Below are positions 25,276-36,000 of a stretch of 64,000 nucleotides of DNA, piece after piece (positions within the stretch are counted from its first letter, which is position 1; each line of letters starts with the position of its first letter). Made by a program: the position numbers and the translations under genes. The notes below the pieces were generated by a model that worked only from the letters and a program-made list of their open reading frames with translations, was not told where the DNA came from and did no database searches. This DNA is from an uncultured Muribaculaceae bacterium (GTDB taxonomy: Bacteria; Bacteroidota; Bacteroidia; Bacteroidales; Muribaculaceae): positions 1-64,000 of the forward strand of contig CAJTWL010000012.1 in the NCBI GenBank assembly GCA_910579845.1, given 5' to 3'.

Positions 25276-25316
25276 CTCCATTCCCGAATGCAGATGCAGG
25301 GACTGGAGCCTTTTTT
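25276..25316 (+). terminator. Rho-independent terminator after the lipoprotein gene
   Basis: CTCCA-T-TCCC (25276-25285) pairs with GGGA-C-TGGAG (25299-25308), one internal mismatch, over a 13-nt loop. A T6 run follows at 25311-25316. It ends the C10-like/lipoprotein message before the lyase promoter. Confidence 0.65.
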
Positions 25317-25379
25317 CGTAATTAAAAGGCTGTTTAAAAGTAACGGTCTTTTGCCGGAACAGTTGTTTTATGCGATTCT

Positions 25380-25445
25380 GGATGATTTTGTATATAATTC
25401 TGGATGATATCGGCTGTAGATTGAGGGGGAAATATTGTAATTTTG
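25380..25445 (+). promoter_or_regulatory. Candidate HTCS operator and promoter, site 3 (lyase gene)
   Basis: GGATGATTTTG (25380-25390) and GGATGATAT (25402-25410) form a direct repeat of 22-bp period, each preceded by TTCT. The -7-like box TAATTTTG lies at 25438-25445, exactly 36 bp after the second half-site start. The lyase ATG is at 25489. Sites 1 (43110-43175) and 2 (38874-38939) have the same geometry. Confidence 0.75.
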
Positions 25446-25488
25446 ACAATTGGACATCTTAAACTGTCATACACTATATATCAACCTC

Positions 25489-27417
25489 ATGAAAAAACTT
25501 TTAGTCATTACAGCTTTGTCGCTGTCTGCTTTTTATGCTTCGGCATATACGGAGCGTAATCTGATCTCATCAAGAGTCAGTAAGGATGAGCTTAAGGAGA
25601 TTCTTGTGCAGGATCAGAAATGGGTGAAACTCCCGGCTTACGCCGACCGCGATGGTTGGGATGCTCTTCTCGGAGATTACAAAGAGAAATACATCAGGCG
25701 GGGGGAGAAGTCTCTGTCGCACGATTGGCCCCGCATAAAAGCTACCGATTATCTCGAATTCTACAGAAGTGGTGATCGCAAAATCATGGAAGATCCGCTT
25801 AATGCCAACAATAATGCAATGGCTGATCTTTTGCTTGCGGAACTCGCAGAGGGTAAAGGAAGATTTATCGACCAACTCATCAACGGAGTTTACGCGGCCG
25901 CTGAAATGACTACATGGTCTCTGAGTGCCCATATCCATCGTCGAAGTCCGAAAAGTTCCCTGCAACCTTATGACAAGCCCGTAATAGATCTCATGGCGGG
26001 TGATATGGGAAATCTCTATTCATGGGTCTACCATTTCCTTAACAAGGAGTTTGATAAAGTTAATCCTGAGATATCGCGCAGACTTCGTCATGAACTTCAG
26101 ACAAGGATCCTCGACACTTATCTGGATTATGACAAATGGTGGTGGGACGGCAGCCGCAATTATAAAGGGGGAATGCTCAACAACTGGACGCCATGGTGTC
26201 TAAGCAATATCCTGCTTACAGCCATGCTTATGGAAGAGGATAAGGAGAAGTATGCGGAGATCGCATATAATACAATACTGGGAATGGATAAATTTCTCAA
26301 TTATATAAAAGGAGACGGTGCATGCGAGGAGGGTCCTTCATATTGGGGACATGCCGCCGGCAAGACTCTTGACTATATCGATCTGTTAAGCATTGCTACC
26401 GGTGAAAAAGTAAGCATGGGGGATGAGAAACTGATAAAGGATATGGGTGAATATATAGCACGTTCATATGTCGGGGACGGATGGGTTGTCAATTTCGCCG
26501 ATGCAAGCGCGCATGGCGGAGGAGATCCATTCCTTGTTTACAGATATGGCAAGACCGTTGATTCGGATCTGCTTAAAAGCTTTGCACGCGAACGGCTGAC
26601 AGATAAAAGTATTCCGTCAAACGGCAGGGATATATACCGGACTTTCGCATCTTTAGGCATTGTACCTGAATTTAAAGCATATTCATCTGACTATAGACAT
26701 CCCGCATACAGCTGGTATCCTGAAACGGAGTTCTGCTATATATCTACTCCGCAGAATATGTTTTTTGCAGCCAAGGGTGGGTTCAATGCCGAAAGTCATA
26801 ACCATAACGATGCCGGCACATTCTCCCTATGGGCGGACAATTATCCTATTATCATTGATGCCGGTGTGGGAACCTATACACGTCAGACATTCAGCAGTAA
26901 GGAACGTTACAAAATATGGACCATGCAGAGCGGATGGCACAATCTTCCGGTAATCAACGGCTATGAGCAACCCTACGGACGTCAGTACAAGGCATCTGAT
27001 GTCAAGGCTGGTAAAAACAGTTTTGAAGTCAATCTCAAAGATGCTTATCCGGAGGAAGCGGGAATAAACAGTTGGATACGAGCCTATAATGTAAAAGACA
27101 GGGAAGTGAGAATCAGTGACAAGTTTGATATCAAGGAAGCTCAGACACCCAATACGGTAAATTTCATGACATGGGGTGAGGTAGATGCATTGAAGCCGGG
27201 AGTCGTTTCAATAAATGTCTCCGGGCACAAAGTCGCAATCAAGTATGATGCAAAGAGATTTGATATCAAAGTCGAGGATAAGGAACTGTCTGATCCGCGC
27301 CTGAGCAATGTCTGGGGCTCAAGAATCAGCCGTATATCTTTTATTGATAAGAAACCGATAAATAAGGGAACATACACCTTCACAGTCAAAGCGTATAATA
27401 CAAGTAATAAAAATTAA
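25489..27417 (+). CDS. Heparinase II/III-type polysaccharide lyase
   Basis: A secreted enzyme of 642 residues (signal MKKLLVITALSLSAFYASA). An alpha/alpha toroid half (about 40-330, with WWWDGSRNYKGGMLNNWTPWCLSN and DGACEEGPSYWGHAAGKTLDY) is followed by the heparinase II/III beta-sheet half, with FNAESHNHNDAGTFSLW, IIDAGVGTYTRQTFSSKERY and WTMQSGWHNLPVING. It should cleave uronic acid polysaccharide by beta-elimination. Which glycan cannot be decided; glycosaminoglycans are favoured by the neighbouring PL8 and GH88. A TTG start at 25450 is possible, but the ATG at 25489 begins the signal peptide. It has its own promoter with HTCS site 3. Confidence 0.88.
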   Translation: MKKLLVITALSLSAFYASAYTERNLISSRVSKDELKEILVQDQKWVKLPAYADRDGWDALLGDYKEKYIRRGEKSLSHDWPRIKATDYLEFYRSGDRKIMEDPLNANNNAMADLLLAELAEGKGRFIDQLINGVYAAAEMTTWSLSAHIHRRSPKSSLQPYDKPVIDLMAGDMGNLYSWVYHFLNKEFDKVNPEISRRLRHELQTRILDTYLDYDKWWWDGSRNYKGGMLNNWTPWCLSNILLTAMLMEEDKEKYAEIAYNTILGMDKFLNYIKGDGACEEGPSYWGHAAGKTLDYIDLLSIATGEKVSMGDEKLIKDMGEYIARSYVGDGWVVNFADASAHGGGDPFLVYRYGKTVDSDLLKSFARERLTDKSIPSNGRDIYRTFASLGIVPEFKAYSSDYRHPAYSWYPETEFCYISTPQNMFFAAKGGFNAESHNHNDAGTFSLWADNYPIIIDAGVGTYTRQTFSSKERYKIWTMQSGWHNLPVINGYEQPYGRQYKASDVKAGKNSFEVNLKDAYPEEAGINSWIRAYNVKDREVRISDKFDIKEAQTPNTVNFMTWGEVDALKPGVVSINVSGHKVAIKYDAKRFDIKVEDKELSDPRLSNVWGSRISRISFIDKKPINKGTYTFTVKAYNTSNKN

Positions 27418-27508
27418 ACGATAGCAAGGGGTTGATATAACTCAATGTTACAGGGTTTAAGTCGCTCCTGCTCCACACAGATGCTGACGTTTTTACGGTA
27501 GAGTATAG

Positions 27509-27545
27509 AAATACAGGCATGCCATTCGAAAGCATGCCTGTATTT
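27509..27545. terminator. Bidirectional terminator between the lyase and the BNR gene
   Basis: AAATACAGGCATGC (27509-27522) pairs perfectly with GCATGCCTGTATTT (27532-27545), a 14-bp stem with a 9-nt loop. A-rich and T-rich flanks on each side make it usable from both strands. It separates two convergent genes. Confidence 0.85.
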
Positions 27546-27578
27546 TTAATTGAGTATTGCGACCTTAGAAACAGTTTC

Positions 27579-29006
27579 TTAGCGCGTGAGGGTGATTGGT
27601 ATAGGAGACTCCCAGTCAGAGGTCATGTCATATGGCAACTGCATCACGTTTCCTTTCGAGTCGGTAAAGTATAGACGTGATTCAGTCAGTCTCTCGGGGT
27701 TACCGTCTGCCCAGAAACCGTATACTGGATCCTTGGCATTTACAGGACGACGCACATAACCGTGATTATAACGGGAATTGGAGGTTATGGTGGCTTTGCG
27801 TTGCCAGGACGCTCCATTGTTATTGCTTTTCCACATCACGATCTCTCCTCCGGTGCACCATTTTTGTGGTCCCGGATCAGTCGGTGCAATAACAGTCCAT
27901 TCATCTCCCTCGATCCATAGACTGCCTGAATCATAATTGTGGGTGGAGGAGGTGATTGGATTGAAATTCCATCGTTTGCCATCCCAAGAGGCTGTATACC
28001 ACTGATAGGGAGCATTTGCAGGTCCCGGCTCACAACCTCCGCTCGTCAGATAAAGAATAACAGGGTTGCCTTCGGGTGTGAAGTTCACATCCTTTATGTA
28101 TACGTTTCTGCCTTGCGATTGCGCGTCGAGAATCAAAGCCGGGTTATAGACCTCCTTGACCGGAGTTCTGACCGGCTTCCCATCTATCGTGGTCCAGGTC
28201 TTTCCCATGTCGGTGGTCTGAAGGTAGTATATATTGGTGCGTGTGTCCGGATTGCCGTTTTTGTGGCGGTTGAAGCAAGTCACTATCTTATCGCCAAACC
28301 GGTTGGTTACCTGATAATGTCCCGCCAGCTTGTCACCCGGTTCCTTGATCTCCGCCAGTTGCTTCACATCGGTCCAGTTTTCACCGTCTTTACTTGTGGA
28401 ATAGTAGAGATTACGTAGACCGGTATATTGGGTAAAGTTCAGAAAGAACCCTTTACCGGACAGGTACATAGCCTGAGGATAGGTCATTGTCCATGTCTTC
28501 ACGGAATGGAACGAACTGACATCGTATGGCTTGTCGCTACGGTAGATGTGCCCTTGACGTTTTGTGTTGCGTCCGCTTATAAATACCCAGATATATCCGT
28601 TGTCATCAATCTGCATGGCAGGATTGTCGTGAGGGTCATTCACCTTCTCTTTGTCAAAGACTATTGTGGGTCTGCAAACCTTGCCTGTTTTGTGGTCATA
28701 ACAACCGGCCATACAAAGCAGATGCCTTGATTTTTTATCTGTGGTTCCACCGTACACAAAAAATGTTTTGTCGCTTTCCGGAGAATATATAGCCAGCGGG
28801 ATATGCTTTACAGTATAAGTCCCCAGTCCTCCGGAATATTTGTATCCATATTCCTTCTCCTGACCGAGTGTGAACCAAAGTCCCCGGTAGCCGTCAACCT
28901 TTGTGTTGTTCAGTGGTTGTGCCACGGCTGTGATTGCTAAGAGAGAGACAATCATCATCCCGGCAATCATTCTGCAATTAACTGAATTCTTTTTTATAAT
29001 AGACAT
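27579..29006 (-). CDS. BNR-4 repeat beta-propeller protein, secreted
   Basis: A 475-residue secreted protein (signal NCRMIAGMMIVSLLAITAVAQ). It opens with DGYRGLWFTLGQEKEYGYKYSGGLGTYTVKH and contains Asp-box-like units (YYSTSKDGENWTDV, TTDMGKTWTTIDGKP, KSNNNGASWQRKATI) typical of BNR-4 propellers. That family includes several polysaccharide lyases of ulvan type and uncharacterised members of utilisation loci. It probably acts on a uronic acid glycan, or binds it, in the periplasm or at the surface. The frame extends to 29117, but ATG at 29006 begins the signal-bearing protein. It is the last gene of the susC-led run, after a 205-bp gap with a 20-bp inverted repeat. Confidence 0.8.
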   Translation of the reverse strand: MSIIKKNSVNCRMIAGMMIVSLLAITAVAQPLNNTKVDGYRGLWFTLGQEKEYGYKYSGGLGTYTVKHIPLAIYSPESDKTFFVYGGTTDKKSRHLLCMAGCYDHKTGKVCRPTIVFDKEKVNDPHDNPAMQIDDNGYIWVFISGRNTKRQGHIYRSDKPYDVSSFHSVKTWTMTYPQAMYLSGKGFFLNFTQYTGLRNLYYSTSKDGENWTDVKQLAEIKEPGDKLAGHYQVTNRFGDKIVTCFNRHKNGNPDTRTNIYYLQTTDMGKTWTTIDGKPVRTPVKEVYNPALILDAQSQGRNVYIKDVNFTPEGNPVILYLTSGGCEPGPANAPYQWYTASWDGKRWNFNPITSSTHNYDSGSLWIEGDEWTVIAPTDPGPQKWCTGGEIVMWKSNNNGASWQRKATITSNSRYNHGYVRRPVNAKDPVYGFWADGNPERLTESRLYFTDSKGNVMQLPYDMTSDWESPIPITLTR

Positions 29007-29016
29007 AGTAACGTAT

Positions 29017-29211
29017 TGAAGTGATTTAAACTTTTTACGAAAACCTAATAGAAGTGAATTTATGTTGTCTTCATGGTCAATATCCATCAATATTTTGGCG
29101 TCTTCCACCTGCTTCATCGGTCGCTATGCCCGCATAGCACCCTCTTCAGGAGGCGAAATCCACTCAAAATCTTAATGAATCTTAACCATGAAAAAAGTTT
29201 AAATCACTTCA
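29017..29211. repeat. 195-bp intercistronic element with 20-bp perfect inverted ends
   Basis: TGAAGTGATTTAAACTTTTT (29017-29036) is the exact reverse complement of 29192-29211. The element fills the gap from the phosphoesterase stop (29212) to 10 bp before the BNR ATG (29006). An inner 7-bp hairpin GCTATGC/GCATAGC lies near 29122-29137. No target-site duplication is seen. It may be a miniature element or an RNA structure covering the BNR start. Confidence 0.7.
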
Positions 29212-31206
29212 TTATTTCGATCTGTATTGACCAAGATTAAAAGCGTAGGGACGCTTAATTTCCTGTGTGAAACTCCTGCCGGATCTATCGGTGAAAGTCA
29301 CAATGACATCTGTATCGGCATCAGGACATTGTGCCACAAAGAAATGATAGCGGCTGTTGTCGGTATATGCCGGAGGCATGGAGGTGCGGGCTTTCGCATC
29401 CCAATGTGGAATCAGAGCTAAAATGGAGAAGGGGTCACAAGCCTTATATCTGGTAGTGGCAAGCAGTCTTCCGTCTGTAGTCTTGACCTCCAGTCTGCAA
29501 TCCGAGTTCCAGTTCCATGCATTAATAAGCAGTTTGTTCTTGAATTTACCCTCCGCGTACGGAGTGACATAACGGTCTGTAAATTCTTTGATAACCCCTT
29601 TGTTCTTCAGATTTTTGAATTCGCTGACGGCATATGTGAAATCGACATTGTTCATGTCGTAGACATGGAATTGCTCGTTTTCTGACCTTTGAGTGCCTTT
29701 ATAGAGCCATTTCACATCGGAACCGGAAAAATCGAATATGGCATAACCGGCAGGGGTGCCGTCCTCACAGACGAGACAATCGCGATTATATAGTCCGGAA
29801 TACCACCAGTCAGCGCAGACCGCGGCAATATTATGCTGGTATACGGGATGACTGTAATTTTTAGCCGGGGTGTCCGACGGTATCATGGTGTACTGCTGAT
29901 GCAGATGGGCATTGACAAAGTGTACTTCTCGTCCTTCAAGAATCTTCAGTGTTCTGTCGTATCCGTAATTGCGGAGAGAATATGCATCCGGAGTGTCGGT
30001 GTCATTGAAGACAGGCGCATGAGTCATGATATATACAGGAGTATCCTTGGCTACATGCTTCAGATCATTCTCCAGCCAAGTATGTTGCTTCCCATAGAAT
30101 CCCTGTGAATAATTCATTGACACTCCGTCATAAGCGGAGCAGTCTATATTATCCATTATCACGAAGTGAATTTTTCCGATATTGAATGAATACCATGCCG
30201 GAGCCACATTCATTGTGAATGGAGTGGTGGCGGCAAGATTGCTTGCCACCGCTTTGGGATCATGGTCATGGTTGCCGATGGTATGGTAGATGGTAAAACC
30301 GTTCAGTTCGCTATTGATTGTTTTGACATACTGCGGCAGGGCATAGTTGAATTCCTCCCAATATTTATCGTGCGACATGTCGCCGAGTGTGATTGCATAG
30401 ATATGTTCACCGGAGTGTTGAGCGGTGTATTCATTTACATCACTTGTGAATCTCTTGAATTGCTCCAGATCGGAATGTCTGTTGGCAAGATGCATATCTC
30501 CAAAGAAAAGTATCTTGAAGTCATTGACGCTCTCTTTGAGCTTTCTCACTACAAAAGAATGACATTCTGGTGTATGCTTGTCCAGTATCAAGGGCTGATA
30601 TATTTCTGGAAAAACGCCATTTGTCTCCGGCTCATATCCTGTAGGTACGGAATAGAACACTACCCGTTGGCTTTTATCGGATTCCAGATAGTATATGCCG
30701 TTTGCATCGGTTGTGGAGGTAATCACACCGTCGCTGACAACCACACCAGGCACCGGTTCTCCGTCCGAGGTTTTGATCTTGCCATAGACGGTAGCTCCGG
30801 CTCTGACAGGAACAGACTCGTCTACAATATTTATCTGCACACTGCCTGCACAAGATCTTACCGAACCTCTTTTTACATAAAATTTATATGTGCCTGACTG
30901 GAAATCATCAGGCACGCTGAAGGTAAAGCTTGTGGCATCTGCCGCAGTTACAGGGCAATCGATGGTTTCCATGTCGCTTGTGAGCTGTACGATATTGCCG
31001 GCAGTCACACCGTTTGTCTGCTGTAAGATGCATGGCTCGCCCTTTACGATATCAATTACGGGAGGCAGGATTATTTTGAGTTCACCTGAGTAAATGCCTG
31101 CATCTCCTGTTGCTGCGCCGGGTTCGTCCTCTTTGCACCCATAGCTTATCAAAGCTATGAGCGGGACAAGAAGGATGTATTGTATAAAACCAAATTTTTC
31201 TCTCAT
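29212..31206 (-). CDS. Calcineurin-like metallophosphoesterase lipoprotein
   Basis: A 664-residue SPII lipoprotein (ALISYGC, Cys24). An Ig-like or IPT-like N-terminal part (to about 130) is followed by a carboxypeptidase-regulatory-like segment (TVYGKIKTSDGEPVPGVVVSDG). The phosphoesterase core follows, with metal-binding motifs FGDMHLAN (about 235), LGDMSHD (about 272), IGNHDHD (about 313), THAPVF (about 393) and NAHLHQQYT (about 428). A C-terminal metallophosphoesterase-type domain (WNWNSDCRLEVKTTDGRLL) completes it. It probably removes a phosphate or phosphodiester from a periplasmic or surface substrate, though the substrate is unknown. It starts 24 bp after susD. Confidence 0.85.
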   Translation of the reverse strand: MREKFGFIQYILLVPLIALISYGCKEDEPGAATGDAGIYSGELKIILPPVIDIVKGEPCILQQTNGVTAGNIVQLTSDMETIDCPVTAADATSFTFSVPDDFQSGTYKFYVKRGSVRSCAGSVQINIVDESVPVRAGATVYGKIKTSDGEPVPGVVVSDGVITSTTDANGIYYLESDKSQRVVFYSVPTGYEPETNGVFPEIYQPLILDKHTPECHSFVVRKLKESVNDFKILFFGDMHLANRHSDLEQFKRFTSDVNEYTAQHSGEHIYAITLGDMSHDKYWEEFNYALPQYVKTINSELNGFTIYHTIGNHDHDPKAVASNLAATTPFTMNVAPAWYSFNIGKIHFVIMDNIDCSAYDGVSMNYSQGFYGKQHTWLENDLKHVAKDTPVYIMTHAPVFNDTDTPDAYSLRNYGYDRTLKILEGREVHFVNAHLHQQYTMIPSDTPAKNYSHPVYQHNIAAVCADWWYSGLYNRDCLVCEDGTPAGYAIFDFSGSDVKWLYKGTQRSENEQFHVYDMNNVDFTYAVSEFKNLKNKGVIKEFTDRYVTPYAEGKFKNKLLINAWNWNSDCRLEVKTTDGRLLATTRYKACDPFSILALIPHWDAKARTSMPPAYTDNSRYHFFVAQCPDADTDVIVTFTDRSGRSFTQEIKRPYAFNLGQYRSK

Positions 31207-31230
31207 AAAACTGACTTGTTAAACGGATTA

Positions 31231-32991
31231 TCAGAAACCGGGACTCTGTTTGAGATTAGGGTTGCGGTCAATCTCAACCAGCGGTATAGGCCAGCAATAG
31301 TCGCGATCCGAGACTCTGCGTGTATGGAAGATATAATCCCCCGTCATATGTCCCTCCTCGACTCCATCGAGTTCTTCAAGTACATGCCAGCGTTTGTAGT
31401 CGAAAAAGCTGTGACCCTCGGCCGCAAGCTCGCAGAGTCGTTCGTGACGTATGCGTCTGAATATTTCATCATGGTCTTTTGCTTCAAGGTATGAGGGTCC
31501 GGAGTTAAGGGCAGGCATATTTACCGACGGGCGCGCACGTACTTCATTGATAAGTTTTACGGCATCATCTCCTTTGCCGAGTTCGTTCAGACATTCCGCC
31601 TGCATCAGCAGCACATCCGCATATCTGATAAGAGGGAAGTTGATCGGCGTATGTTTTGCCTCGTTGATTGCCCCGCCCATATTGCCGACCGGTACGAATT
31701 TGCGCCAGACATAGCAAAGCCGGTCTTTGTCAAGTCGCAGGAGTGTCCCGCCATCCTTGACTCCTTTGGCAACTGCGAATTCAAGTTCCACTTCATGATG
31801 GTCATACCATCCGGTATACTTGGTATAGGGAAGAATGACATTCGCATTCAGACGAGGGTCGCGTTGTGCCCACATCTTGACCAGCTTATCCTTGGCGGCG
31901 GGGTAGGTCTTGACAGACTTCTTACTGGTTGCCAGGGTAGCCAGAAAAGTCTTTTTACGTGTAGGATAGGGGTTCGAGGCATTTGAAGACTTATTGGTGT
32001 AGAAACCGGGTATGAACTCTTCCCAACTGAACGGTCTGCCGTCCGCCCATTCATATTCTTCAACAATACGGTTGGAAGGAAGGAAATAGTTGAAATTGCC
32101 GGTGCAGTTTATGGTGTAGCTGGAACGTGTTCCCATATAATATGCGAATGGCAGACCGCTGTCTTTGCCTACGCCTCCCGATGTCTGGATTGCAAAAATA
32201 ATCTCTGAGGATGAGTGACCTTCCGGAGTAAACAGTTTCGCATAATCAGGATATAGGGCATATTGTTTGCTGTCTATCACAGTCTGGAAGCATTCAGCTG
32301 CCTCGGCATAACGTTTTTTGAAAAGAAGCATTTTCCCTTTGAGGGCAGTGGCGGCACCGGATGTGACACGTCCGTAATTGGCCTGATCCCACTTCTCCGG
32401 AAGATATTTGATGGCAAACTCGATATCCTTTAGCGCGAAGTTTCTCACGCTGTCTTCTGTCTCACGCGGTTTAAGCATGTCGCGATAGTTGGCTCCGACA
32501 TTAAAGCTGTCATCATATACGGGAACACCGCCCCATAGATTGGACATACGGAAATAGAACATTCCTCGGAAGAAGCGTGCCTCGGCACGGTATCTGTTGC
32601 GGGTATCTTCATCTATGTCTGCCTGACCGAGATTCTGCAGGACGTTGTTTGAACGGGCGACACCCTCATAGAGCGCCTGCCAGAAGTCCTGCATATTGGA
32701 CATCTGTGATGTGTATTCATCCTTCATTATGGCTCCGAAGTTGAAAGTGCCGCCTTTGGAGCAGTTCCCTACGGGACCCAGTGCGTCATATATCGGCATC
32801 ATGCCATAAGTATTGTCACTGTACATGATTCGATATACAGCCATCATTGCCTGTTTACAGTGTTCCTCGGTTTTGAAGAATGACTCGGAACTTAAAGAAC
32901 TGTCCGGTGTCAGATTCAATTCACAACCGTTTAGTGTGACAGTTGTCAAGACTGCTGAAATACCTGATAATATTTTATTTTTAAGTTTCAT
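31231..32991 (-). CDS. SusD-like glycan-binding lipoprotein (RagB/SusD family)
   Basis: Surface lipoprotein of 586 residues (TVTLNGC, Cys23) that captures oligosaccharide and hands it to the SusC channel. Features are the SusD N-terminal TPR-like region (LSSESFFKTEEHCKQAMMAVYRIMYS, RAEARFFRGMFYFRMSNLWGGVPVYD), the ATALKGKMLLFKKRYAEAAECFQTV block, and the C-terminal signature LIRYADVLLMQAECLNELG with RHERLCELAAEGHSFFDYKRW. It is 20 bp after susC. Glycan specificity is not readable, but the locus points to a uronic acid polysaccharide. Confidence 0.94.
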   Translation of the reverse strand: MKLKNKILSGISAVLTTVTLNGCELNLTPDSSLSSESFFKTEEHCKQAMMAVYRIMYSDNTYGMMPIYDALGPVGNCSKGGTFNFGAIMKDEYTSQMSNMQDFWQALYEGVARSNNVLQNLGQADIDEDTRNRYRAEARFFRGMFYFRMSNLWGGVPVYDDSFNVGANYRDMLKPRETEDSVRNFALKDIEFAIKYLPEKWDQANYGRVTSGAATALKGKMLLFKKRYAEAAECFQTVIDSKQYALYPDYAKLFTPEGHSSSEIIFAIQTSGGVGKDSGLPFAYYMGTRSSYTINCTGNFNYFLPSNRIVEEYEWADGRPFSWEEFIPGFYTNKSSNASNPYPTRKKTFLATLATSKKSVKTYPAAKDKLVKMWAQRDPRLNANVILPYTKYTGWYDHHEVELEFAVAKGVKDGGTLLRLDKDRLCYVWRKFVPVGNMGGAINEAKHTPINFPLIRYADVLLMQAECLNELGKGDDAVKLINEVRARPSVNMPALNSGPSYLEAKDHDEIFRRIRHERLCELAAEGHSFFDYKRWHVLEELDGVEEGHMTGDYIFHTRRVSDRDYCWPIPLVEIDRNPNLKQSPGF

Positions 32992-33011
32992 GATTGAGAT
33001 CTTTAATGGAA

Positions 33012-36000
33012 TTAGAATGATACATTTATACCTACGGCAGCCTGACGCATTACGGGATATGCCGTACCGGTCTCCGGGTCAAAGCCTTGGTATTTGGTAA
33101 ATGTCAGGAAGTTTTCGAGAGATCCGTAGATGCGGACTTTGTCAAGATGACATGCCTTCATCCATTTCTTTGGAAGTGAGTAACCCAGCTGGATGTTACG
33201 TATCTTCAGGAAGTCAAGACTCTGCAGATAGAAGGTACTTGCCTTTTCATTGATCTTGTTGCCGGTGGATGGATATAGGCGGGGGAATGTCGCAGGCGTC
33301 TCACGTCCCTCATACCAGCGTCCGTCGGCTATGCGCTGTTCGATAGCCGTTCCCTGACTCACAATAGTACTCAGATATTTGGAGTTGAAATATGTGTGGG
33401 CGCCGAGAGAGGCATCCATGACAATGCCAAGATCAATACCTTTCCATTTTAAATCGATCGATAATCCGATGTTATATTTAGGAAGGCTGCCGTCGCTGAC
33501 TACAAGACGGTCATTCTGGTCAACTATGCCGTCACCATTGGTGTCCGCATAGAACAGATCACCCTTCTGGGGTGTGCCATATGTCGCAAACGGATTGATT
33601 TTCTGACCGGTTTCGGGGTCAACAGGCGCGTTGTCAATCATATTCTGAACCTTTTTCATATCCTCGTCTGTCTGAAGAATACCGTCACATACAAGCATAT
33701 AATGTGCGTTTATCGGATATCCCTCCCAGGTGAGGGTAGTTCCGTTGAGTGAGCGTCCGTCTACACCTTTGCCTTTGTATTTGGTCACGCGGTTGTGGAT
33801 ATATGTGAAGTTGGCATTGACACTGTAGGAGAAGTCCGCGATTCGATCCTGCCATCCGAGAGTCAGCTCTATACCCTTGTTTGTAACCTCCGCGGCATTG
33901 ACTGTAGGCACGTCTCGGTTGCCATGTACCAATGGAGCCGGCAGATTGATCAGAATATTGGCTGTACGTTTGTTGAACCAATCGAAAGTACCGGTGAGCC
34001 GGTTGTTGAACATGCCGAAGTCAAACCCGAAATCAGTCACATATGTACGCTCCCAGGTCAGATCTGAATTGGCAAGGGCACTCATGACCATTCCGGGGGA
34101 TATTTCGCCATTTAACACATATTGCACACCTGAGCTTGTGTAAAGCGACTGGTATTCGTAATTACCTACGGAGTTGTTTCCGAGAGAGCCATAGCTTGCA
34201 CGGATCTTAAGGTTGGTAAGGAATTTGTCTGTAAGAGGTGCCATAAAAGATTCCTGATCCATACGCCAGCCTCCTGATACAGACGGGAACCATCCCCAGC
34301 GGCGGTCACGATGGAAACGGCTCGATCCATCGGCACGCAGGTTTCCTTCCAACAGATATTTGCCGTCCCAATCCAGATTTATTCTTCCAAAGAAACTTTG
34401 CATTGCCCAGGATGTGGATGAACCTGTAGACGTAGACTCTCCGGTGGCTGCCTTGAGATCCCATAATGACGGATCAATCAAGTCTTTCCGGGTTGTGGAG
34501 AAATCCGACTTTTTATACTTTTCGTAGCTGGTGCCGACCATTGCCTTGAGCCCGAGTTTGTTGATGTTGGTGTTGTATTGAGCCATCAGGTCACTGAAAT
34601 AACGATAGCTTTGAGAACTGGAATATGACACTTCTGACTCGGGATTATATTGCCAGAGCACCGCATCTTCACGGGGATTCCAGTAATCGACCGCAACCGG
34701 TTTATGACGTCGCTGGGAATTCAACGCGTTCATCGTGTAGGTTCCGGTGATCGACAAACCCTTGAAAGGAGTGATTTTAGCCCAGAACTTAGGACGGATG
34801 CTATAGGCGCGTGTGCCGCCATCTGCGCGATAGACACGGGCAAGAGGATTGCTGGAGCTTACAGACTGAATCTCGTCTGGATTCGGTGATGCTCCAAAAC
34901 GACCGTCAGGCAATTGGAATGTGATGCCCGGTGATGTTTTGTAGGCATAATCGAAGATCTCGTTTACCAATGATCCGCCGGCTACCTCCCTGTCTGAAAG
35001 ATAGCCGCTTGCATTCATGCCTAATGAGATCCATTTGTTTACCTTGAATTCCACATTCATACGTGCGGAATACTTTTTAAAACCGGCATTGTCAACAACA
35101 CCGGGGTTGTCGAGATAGGAGAATGAGGCAAAACCCTTCAGACGTTCCGATCCTCCACTTACACTTAAGCTGTGTGTCGTTGATGTTGCCGAACGGAATG
35201 TCATGTCAAACCAGTCGTTATTAGGATAAAGCAGCGGATCCGCACCCGCCAGCGTATTTTCGCGCCAGTCCTCAATGGAATCCTGCTGATATATATAGTA
35301 ATCGCCCATTCCGGCATTTGCAAAACCTTCATTCACCAATTCCATATATGTCGCATAGTCCGTGACAGGATGAATGTTCTGTTTCAAAGACTGGAATGAG
35401 ACAAAGCCATTGTAATTTACCTTTACTTTACCTTCGGTGCCTTTTTTTGTTGTGATGAGAATCACACCATTGGCGGCACGTGAACCGTAGATTGCCGCTG
35501 ATGCCGCGTCTTTCAATACCGATATGGACTCTATATCCTGTGGATTGACAGAGGATATTCCTCCTTCAACGCCATCAATGATCACAAGCGGAGAAGAGTT
35601 GTTGAGAGTTCCGGTGCCGCGGATACGCAAGGTGGCATCATCATCACCCGGCTGATTGCTGCCCATCTGCATCCGCACACCGGCCGCCTGTCCGCCAAGA
35701 GCCTGTGAAATGTTGGTAATCGGACGGCTCTCCTGAATATCAGCCACATTGATAGTGGAGACCGCTCCTGTCAGGTTTACTTTCTTCTGCTCGCCATAAC
35801 CCACAACCACAACTTCGTCAAGATTCTGTGTATCCTGACTCATTATCACATTGTAGTCGGTATGACCGGGAGTTATCTTCACTGTCTCCTTCCGGTAACC
35901 GAGATATGTTACTTCAAGAGTGGATGATGCAGGGACATTGAGAGAGAACTTGCCATCCATGTCGGTCATTGTGCCGACACTTCTATCTTTGATTTTTACT

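Noticed and set aside
29022..29110. A possible fourth HTCS half-site before the BNR gene (TGGATATTGAC on the minus strand)
   Set aside because: Only one half-site is convincing, spacing to a second weak match is 21 rather than 22 bp, and no -7 box is found 36 bp on.
29007..29117. N-terminal extension of the BNR protein (start at 29117)
   Set aside because: The extra 37 residues precede a complete signal peptide and lie inside the inverted-repeat element, so a start at 29006 is more likely.
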